Assembly: GCA_023430315.1 (NCBI GenBank)
Contig: JAEZAW010000061.1
Coordinates: 1-11,302, forward strand
Source of the DNA: Pseudomonadota bacterium
GTDB lineage: Bacteria; Pseudomonadota; Alphaproteobacteria; Rhizobiales; Hyphomicrobiaceae
Direction of reading: 5' to 3'
DNA length: 11,302 nt
Shown here: positions 6,967 through 11,302 of the stretch, piece by piece
Layout of the letters: each line of letters starts with the position of its first letter
Numbering within the stretch: position 1 is the stretch's first letter
Translations under genes and position numbers: made by a program
Notes under the pieces: generated by a model
The model's input: the letters and a program-made list of their open reading frames with translations, nothing else
The model's database searches: none
Told to the model about the DNA's origin: nothing

Positions 6967-8469
6967 ATGCGCACGATCCCCGATCTGGCACGCCAGCGCG
7001 CGCTGCTGACGCCTGGCGCCCCGGCCTTCCGCGATGTCGCGAGTGGCCGCAGCTGGACCTTCGAGGCGGTGGATCAATGCGCCGAACGGCTTGCCGCGAT
7101 GCTCGAAGGGCGTGGGATCGCGGAAGGCGAGCGCATCGCCGTGCTCTGCCACAACACGCCGATATTCTTCGCGCTCCTCTTCGCGTGCGCCAAGGCAGGG
7201 CTCATTCTGGTGCCGCTCAACTGGCGCCAGACCGCGAGCGAGCTGAGACCGATCCTTGCTGACTGCGGCGCGCAACTCCTGCTGCACGACGATGCGACGG
7301 CGTCGCTCGCCGGGATACTCGCGAGCGAGACGGGAATAGAGCACCTCGCCTTCGATGGGTGCGAGAAGCTTGCCGCGAGCTTCGCCCCACGCACGAACCG
7401 CGAGACGACTTGGCCGAGCGATCGCGTCTGGTACCTGCTGTACACGTCGGGCACGACCGGCAAGCCGAAGGCCGTGATTCAGACGCCTGGCATGGCGCTC
7501 GCGAACTACGTCAATGTCCGGCAGGCGACGAACATCGGCCCCGAGGACGGCACGATCAACTACCTGCCGCTCTTCCACACGGCTGGCATCAATCTGCACG
7601 CGCTTCCCGTGTTCATTGCAGGCGGCACCAGCCACGTGATCGAAAAATTCGATGTCGATGCGGTCATTCAGCTCATCGAAGCGGGCGCGATCAGCGTCTT
7701 CTTCGGCGTGCCTGCGATCTATCAGGCTATTAGCCTGCATCCGCGCTTCGCCTCGCTGGACCTAGGCCGCATCCGCCATTGGGGTTCGGGCGGCGCCTCG
7801 CTTCCGGACAATCTCATCCGGGCATTCTTCGCGAAGGGCGCCGTCATTTGCAATGGCATGGGCATGACCGAGACGGGGCCGTGCGCCTTTCTCATGGATC
7901 GCGCGCACGCGACCGAAAAGATCGGCTCGATCGGCAAGCCGCAGATCATGACCGAAGTCCGCCTCATCGATGCCTCGGGCAAGGTCGTGTCGGACGGCGC
8001 CCCCGGCGAGATCCAGTTCCGCGGGGCCAATATTACGCCGGGCTACTTCAACAACCCACAGGCGACCTCTGCTGCCTTCGACGGCGACTGGCTCAAGTCC
8101 GGCGATGTCGGTCGGCGCGATGCGGACGGCTACTACTACATCGTCGACCGCATCAAGGACATGTACATATCCGGCGGCGAGAACGTCTATCCAGCCGAGG
8201 TCGAGGCAGCGCTGCACGCGCATCCAGCCATTCTCGAAGCGGCCGTCATCGGCGTTAGCGACGCGAAGTGGGGCGAGGTCGGTCACGCGCACATTCTGCT
8301 GCGGACCAATCATTCACTCGATGAGGCAGAAGCGCGTGCATGGGTGCGTTCCCGTCTCGCCGCGTACAAGGTTCCGCAGCATGTCACGTTCGTCGGCGAG
8401 TTCCCACGTACGGCCGCCGGCAAGATCCAGAAGCACGTGCTGAGGCGTACGACCACAGCGCAGAGCTGA
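6967..8469 (+). CDS. acyl-CoA synthetase (AMP-forming, class I adenylate-forming ligase)
   Basis: This 500-residue cytoplasmic enzyme activates a carboxylic acid as acyl-AMP and then acyl-CoA. Core motifs are all present: A3 P-loop YTSGTTGKPKAV (159-170), A5 NGMGMTET (296-303), A7 KSGD (377-380), the A8 hinge DRIKDMYISGGENVYPAEVE (394-413) and A10 PRTAAGKIQK with catalytic Lys486. It looks catalytically intact. The substrate is not readable; fatty-acid, aromatic-acid and O-succinylbenzoate ligases share this architecture, and linkage to a TetR and a LIV-type importer suggests an imported acid. The frame is open far upstream inside tetR, but homology begins near RTIPDLARQRALLTPGAPAF. Adjacent ATGs at 6964 and 6967 are possible; GGAG at 6957-6960 is 6 nt from the second and only 3 nt from the first, so I chose 6967. 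Likely co-transcribed with tetR. Confidence 0.93.
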   Translation: MRTIPDLARQRALLTPGAPAFRDVASGRSWTFEAVDQCAERLAAMLEGRGIAEGERIAVLCHNTPIFFALLFACAKAGLILVPLNWRQTASELRPILADCGAQLLLHDDATASLAGILASETGIEHLAFDGCEKLAASFAPRTNRETTWPSDRVWYLLYTSGTTGKPKAVIQTPGMALANYVNVRQATNIGPEDGTINYLPLFHTAGINLHALPVFIAGGTSHVIEKFDVDAVIQLIEAGAISVFFGVPAIYQAISLHPRFASLDLGRIRHWGSGGASLPDNLIRAFFAKGAVICNGMGMTETGPCAFLMDRAHATEKIGSIGKPQIMTEVRLIDASGKVVSDGAPGEIQFRGANITPGYFNNPQATSAAFDGDWLKSGDVGRRDADGYYYIVDRIKDMYISGGENVYPAEVEAALHAHPAILEAAVIGVSDAKWGEVGHAHILLRTNHSLDEAEARAWVRSRLAAYKVPQHVTFVGEFPRTAAGKIQKHVLRRTTTAQS

Positions 8470-8474
8470 TGGCC

Positions 8475-8493
8475 TGCCGCTACGACTGCGGCG
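8475..8493. other. small hairpin at the convergent gene junction
   Basis: GCCGC (8476-8480) and GCGGC (8488-8492) form a 5-bp stem, with a possible extra U-G pair, around a 7-nt loop, overlapping the stop codon of the acylase gene. No U-tract follows on either strand, so termination activity is doubtful. It is the only structure seen in the 10-bp gap between the two convergent stop codons. Confidence 0.25.
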
Positions 8494-10921
8494 CGATGGT
8501 CAGGACGTGCTCCGTCTTGCCGGGCAGGAACGGCGTCGGCAATCCCTTTACCCAGGCATCATGCCCGGCGCGCCAGAAGGGCGAGAGGAAATGGCCGCTC
8601 TGGCCGGCGGGCTGGTGAATGAAGCCATCCTGTTCGTGCCCCGGCGAAACGGCCATGCGCTGCGAAGCACCGAAGGCCGGGCGCTGCACGCGCGGCATGT
8701 CGTCGTCGCCCGGAAGCGGCTCGTCCGGCATGCACAAGATGCGCTTCGCAGCCTCGGGCAGAGCACGCGCGAGCGGGTGGCAGATCGACGACCCGCGATT
8801 GAAGTCGCCCCATGAACCGAAGGTGCCATCCGTCCTGATGATCGCCGGATCGCGCGCGACATCGCGGGCAGCGGCAGCAAGCAGCTCATCCCACGAGTTA
8901 TGACCTGCAGTCAGCAAATGCGCTGGTTTCGTCGTGACGAGTGGCCAGAGCCAGCCGTCCGTCTGGCCGAGCAAAATCTGGCCGGCACCACGAGCGGTCG
9001 CCTCGGGGAATGCGCCGAGCAGCATCGAAGTCACGCGCCGCCCGAGGGCATCGCGGAACCGCCGCGTCGCAAAATAGCTGACAGAGTCGACGGACGCGCG
9101 CCCTTCCCATTTCTGTGTCGCCGTCTCGAGCCGCGCGAGAAGCGGATCGCCGCCCACCCCCGCGAGCACCGTGCGTAAAAGCTTCCACCAGCGCTCGAGA
9201 TAGATCGCGCGGTCGTCGAGCTCGATCGCGAGGATATCGCGCTCGGTGAATTGCTGGCGCGCCATGAGCGCATCGCGCATCTGCTGCGCTCGCGCACTTT
9301 GATCGCGCCCGATATAGCCGAAACTAAGACCCCGCGGGCTTGCATCCGCGCGGTTGTTGGCCGTCCACATGCGACCTGATGGCGGATCGCGCAACTCGGG
9401 CAGGCCCGCGGTCTTCAGCGGCCAGGGCGGACATGCGCCTACTGGAACGACCACGCGCTCGATGCCCATGCGATCGCACGGCGCCTGCCAGTCCGGCAGC
9501 GAGCCAAGCAAGCGCCAGCCGATGCGCCCGGTACTGTCCACGGCGACGAGATTCTGCACCGGCGTGCCGGCGCGATCGGCGATGGCAAAAATCTCATCGA
9601 GATTGCGCGCCCATCCGAATTCTGCAAGGCCGCTGCCGATGGCCCCCGAAAGATGCGCGGCCCATCGCAGTGCCAGCAAGCTGCCGTCCGGCTGCTGCCG
9701 CAGGATTGGACCCCACTCCGTCTCTCGGACGACGAGCACCTCGGGCGCCGCGCCGGCAACGTCGATCGTCTCGCGGTGTTCGGTGATCCCGCACTGCGCC
9801 GGTGCGCCGGTGCATGGAGGCATGAGTGCCCATTGCGAGGCATCGGCATAGCCGTTGGTGACGGCCCAGGCGACATGGCCCGTACTGCCTGCAATCACGC
9901 CGGGAATGCCGGGGAAGGTGAAGCCCGTCACGTCGATCCGTCCGCCGGGCGCGCGCTCGTCGCGATAGATCAGCCGCGCGCGGAACCAGACGCCGGGTGC
10001 GCGAAGCCCGAGATGCATGTCGCCACCGACGATGGCGCGGCCGTCCTTCGTCAGTGCGCCGGCCACAGCGAGGTTGTTGCTGCCAGGTGCGCTTTCACTT
10101 GCTGTGATCGCGCCCGATTTCGTGCTGGTCGGCAGACGGCGCAGATCGATCGCATCCGCCCCCGGCAAAGGCGCATCACCGAGCCCTTCGCCGACGAGCG
10201 GGGCATCCCATGACGTGCCCCCATGATTCAACATGGCGAAGAGCGGGGCCGGCAGTGACCGGCTGAGCCGCCACAAAGCCAGGCGCGCGAACGGATGATA
10301 GCCCTGCAAATCGAAATAGAGCGCGTGAGCGGCAAGCACCGTGTCCTCAGCTGTCCACGCCGCGGGCCGCTTGCGCAGGAGCAGATAGGGCCAGGGGCGC
10401 ACCGACAGAGCATTGAGCCCGGCATTGGCACCAGCCGCGTAAGCTTCGAGTAGCGGGCGCCGCTTGCCGAGCAGGTCGGCGTCGCTGGTGTGCATGGAAA
10501 CGCGGGCACGCATTCGGTGCACGCGGCGCTCACGATCCATGGGCAGTGCTGCAGGCCCGAGGAGCGCCGCCATCTCGCCGGCAGAGCTGCGCCGAGCAAG
10601 GTCCATCTCGAAGTAGCGCTCCTGAGCATGGACGAAGCCGAGTGCGCGCACGGCATCAGCTTCAGTTCCTGCCTCTATGGTGACGACGCCGAGCGCATCG
10701 CGCGAGATCGTCACCGGGTAGTTGATGTTGGGCAGCTTCACCTCGCCGTCGAGCTGGGCAAGGCTGCCCCGGAGCCCCAGCCAAATCGACATCGCGCCGA
10801 TCAGCACAAGCACAACCACCCCCAGCACGGACCGCCGTACCCACTTCAGCCATCGCCGCGGCGCTGGCGGGGCGGAAACATGCGGTTCGGGAGCATGACT
10901 GGATGGAATATCGGACGTCAT
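8480..10921 (-). CDS. penicillin acylase family protein (membrane-anchored Ntn hydrolase)
   Basis: An 813-residue precursor of the penicillin G acylase/AHL acylase superfamily, which hydrolyses amide bonds of N-acylated compounds. A proline-rich cytoplasmic start and a single hydrophobic segment (31-50, after RRWLKWVRRS) act as signal anchor, so the catalytic part should be periplasmic. The alpha-chain region has INYPVTISRDALGVVTIEA and ALGFVHAQERYFEMDLARR (93-111). The autocatalytic nucleophile is Ser281 in PGSNNLAVAG (279-288), followed by GGDMHLGLRAPG (299-310). Later marks are WTANNRAD (519-526) and GQSGHFLSPFW with W790..G (773-793). It appears intact and should self-cleave into two chains. 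Substrate (penicillin, acyl-homoserine lactone, other amides) is unknown. ATG 10921 lacks a ribosome binding site, but an in-frame TAG six codons upstream blocks earlier starts. Converges on the ligase; divergent from a TetR gene. Confidence 0.93.
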   Translation of the reverse strand: MTSDIPSSHAPEPHVSAPPAPRRWLKWVRRSVLGVVVLVLIGAMSIWLGLRGSLAQLDGEVKLPNINYPVTISRDALGVVTIEAGTEADAVRALGFVHAQERYFEMDLARRSSAGEMAALLGPAALPMDRERRVHRMRARVSMHTSDADLLGKRRPLLEAYAAGANAGLNALSVRPWPYLLLRKRPAAWTAEDTVLAAHALYFDLQGYHPFARLALWRLSRSLPAPLFAMLNHGGTSWDAPLVGEGLGDAPLPGADAIDLRRLPTSTKSGAITASESAPGSNNLAVAGALTKDGRAIVGGDMHLGLRAPGVWFRARLIYRDERAPGGRIDVTGFTFPGIPGVIAGSTGHVAWAVTNGYADASQWALMPPCTGAPAQCGITEHRETIDVAGAAPEVLVVRETEWGPILRQQPDGSLLALRWAAHLSGAIGSGLAEFGWARNLDEIFAIADRAGTPVQNLVAVDSTGRIGWRLLGSLPDWQAPCDRMGIERVVVPVGACPPWPLKTAGLPELRDPPSGRMWTANNRADASPRGLSFGYIGRDQSARAQQMRDALMARQQFTERDILAIELDDRAIYLERWWKLLRTVLAGVGGDPLLARLETATQKWEGRASVDSVSYFATRRFRDALGRRVTSMLLGAFPEATARGAGQILLGQTDGWLWPLVTTKPAHLLTAGHNSWDELLAAAARDVARDPAIIRTDGTFGSWGDFNRGSSICHPLARALPEAAKRILCMPDEPLPGDDDMPRVQRPAFGASQRMAVSPGHEQDGFIHQPAGQSGHFLSPFWRAGHDAWVKGLPTPFLPGKTEHVLTIAPQS

Positions 10922-10983
10922 TGGCGGTGGGGCTCGCTAGGGCGACTACAGAGTGCATGAGATGGGGCTCCTGTGCGCCCGAT

Positions 10984-11025
10984 CCAGCCCTATGTCACGC
11001 GACACCCGTTGGCCAATCGGGCTGG
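10984..11025 (-). promoter_or_regulatory. structured region in the acylase upstream leader
   Basis: An outer inverted repeat (CCAGCCC at 10984-10990 with GGGCTGG at 11019-11025) encloses a TGTC/GACA hairpin (10993-10996 with 11001-11004) and the 8-bp palindrome TTGGCCAA (11009-11016). If transcription starts near the palindrome further upstream, this would fold as a branched structure in the 5' leader of the acylase mRNA. No known riboswitch class was recognised; function is unknown. Confidence 0.3.
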
Positions 11026-11054
11026 CCCCTCAAATCCTTCGCCGAACGCATCTT

Positions 11055-11083
11055 TTCACGATTAGCGATCACGGATTCGTGAA
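11055..11083. promoter_or_regulatory. second inverted repeat next to the large palindrome
   Basis: TTCACGA (11055-11061) and TCGTGAA (11077-11083) are perfect 7-bp inverted arms separated by 15 nt, ending directly against the large palindrome that begins at 11084. The centre shows no further symmetry. It could be an additional operator for a different regulator or chance in a short AT-richer spacer. Confidence 0.35.
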
Positions 11084-11108
11084 TATTTCATTCGATTGAC
11101 TAATTCAA
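11080..11108 (-). promoter_or_regulatory. possible promoter of the acylase gene within the palindrome
   Basis: Reading leftward, TTGAAT (11108-11103) and TATTCA (11085-11080) are separated by exactly 17 nt. Matches to sigma-70 consensus are partial (4 of 6 and 3 of 6). It overlaps the large palindrome, so a repressor bound there would block it. Transcription would give a leader of roughly 150 nt before the acylase start. Confidence 0.28.
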
Positions 11109-11120
11109 TCGAATGAAATA
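11084..11120. promoter_or_regulatory. 37-bp palindromic operator upstream of the second TetR gene
   Basis: The arm TATTTCATTCGATTGA (11084-11099) is repeated in perfect inverted form at 11105-11120, with a 5-bp centre (CTAAT) of which the outer pair alone mismatches. Each arm also holds a near-palindrome of its own: TCATTCGATTGA (11088-11099) and TCAATCGAATGA (11105-11116) each match their own complement at 10 of 12 positions, with centres 17 bp apart. This suggests two regulator dimers side by side. It lies 11 bp before the TetR start codon, and autoregulation is the simplest reading. Confidence 0.72.
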
Positions 11121-11124
11121 AATC
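11096..11124 (+). promoter_or_regulatory. possible promoter of the second TetR gene (leaderless start)
   Basis: TTGACT (11096-11101, 5 of 6 to consensus) is followed after 17 nt by the weak -10 TAAATC (11119-11124). A start 7-8 nt later would coincide with the ATG at 11132, implying leaderless mRNA, in line with the absence of a ribosome binding site there. The poor -10 makes this tentative. Confidence 0.25.
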
Positions 11125-11131
11125 CAGACAC

Positions 11132-11302
11132 ATGAAAGAGTCGATCAAAACAGCCGCCGACCCGACCGAGGCTGCAGGCGAGCGCGGCGATGCCACGCGT
11201 CAGAAGCTCCTGACCGCTGCCATCGACGTATTCGGCCACTACGGCTTCGACGGTACGACCACGCGGGCGCTTGCCTCGTCGGCGGGCGTCAATCTCCAGG
11301 CC
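11132..11302 (+). CDS. TetR family regulator, CerR/CecR-like, N-terminal part (3' truncated by window)
   Basis: From ATG 11132 the frame stays open for 57 codons to the window end. After a polar start (MKESIKTAADPTEAAGERGD) comes a TetR-type DNA-binding domain: ATRQKLLTAAIDVFGHYGFD (21-40), GTTTRALASSAGVNLQA (41-57), cut off inside the recognition helix. The AGVNLQA ending resembles the CerR/CecR (DUF1956) subgroup, where it is usually followed by IPYYFGGKEGLY; that continuation cannot be seen here. It is divergent from the penicillin-acylase-family gene and preceded by a 37-bp palindrome, so it likely represses itself and perhaps the acylase. No Shine-Dalgarno sequence precedes the ATG. Confidence 0.85.
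   Translation, partial: MKESIKTAADPTEAAGERGDATRQKLLTAAIDVFGHYGFDGTTTRALASSAGVNLQA

Noticed and set aside
6309..6974. 221-codon minus-strand frame opposite the first TetR gene
   Set aside because: Antisense to a clear TetR helix-turn-helix protein, no motifs of its own.
10662..10958. 98-codon minus-strand frame with a good ribosome binding site overlapping the acylase start
   Set aside because: Not annotated as a gene because it lies out of frame within the acylase N-terminal coding region and has no recognisable domain; kept only as a finding about the start site.
1..11302. CRISPR arrays, tRNA or rRNA genes, insertion sequences, phage or toxin-antitoxin genes
   Set aside because: No regularly spaced repeats, cloverleaf sequences, transposase motifs or terminal inverted repeats with target duplications were seen on reading through.

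Overview
The window is GC-rich, densely coded DNA with strong G/C preference at third codon positions. Gene content (a xanthine dehydrogenase-family subunit, a five-gene branched-chain-amino-acid-type ABC importer, TetR regulators, an acyl-CoA ligase, a PsiF-repeat protein, a membrane-anchored penicillin-acylase-family hydrolase) fits an alphaproteobacterium, probably Hyphomicrobiales. That placement is inference from gene style; no marker gene is present.

Layout. (a) 1-854 (+): the C-terminal part of a molybdopterin-binding xanthine dehydrogenase-family subunit. It ends at a perfect 11-bp hairpin shared with the convergent small gene at 904-1155 (-), a secreted protein with two PsiF-like repeats. 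(b) 1280-6180 (-): a compact operon transcribed leftward in the order substrate-binding protein, LivG, LivF, LivH, LivM. It has tight junctions (an ATGA overlap and two 9-nt gaps) except for a 69-nt gap with a hairpin after the binding protein. (c) 6306-8469 (+), divergent from the operon: a TetR-family regulator followed 40 nt later by an acyl-CoA synthetase. The 125-bp divergent spacer holds a 29-bp near-palindrome that is the best candidate operator. (d) 8480-10921 (-): a penicillin acylase-family N-terminal-nucleophile hydrolase, converging on the ligase with only 10 bp between stop codons. (e) 11132 to the window end (+): the start of a second TetR regulator, divergent from the acylase. 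The 210-bp spacer holds a long palindrome with perfect 16-bp arms.

How the genes may work together (inference). The importer, TetR and CoA ligase look like an uptake-and-activation module for an organic acid (branched, aromatic or fatty), with TetR controlling both arms from the shared spacer. The acylase is probably extracytoplasmic and could release a carboxylic acid from an N-acyl amide outside the membrane, but it has its own divergent TetR and may belong to a separate unit. The molybdenum hydroxylase fragment would suit oxidation of an aldehyde or heterocycle, but its partner subunits lie outside the window. No rRNA, tRNA, CRISPR array, insertion sequence or phage gene was seen, and no stretch over 300 bases lacks a gene. 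I did not find an unmistakably new system. The strongest unexplained signals are the two regulator-adjacent palindromes.
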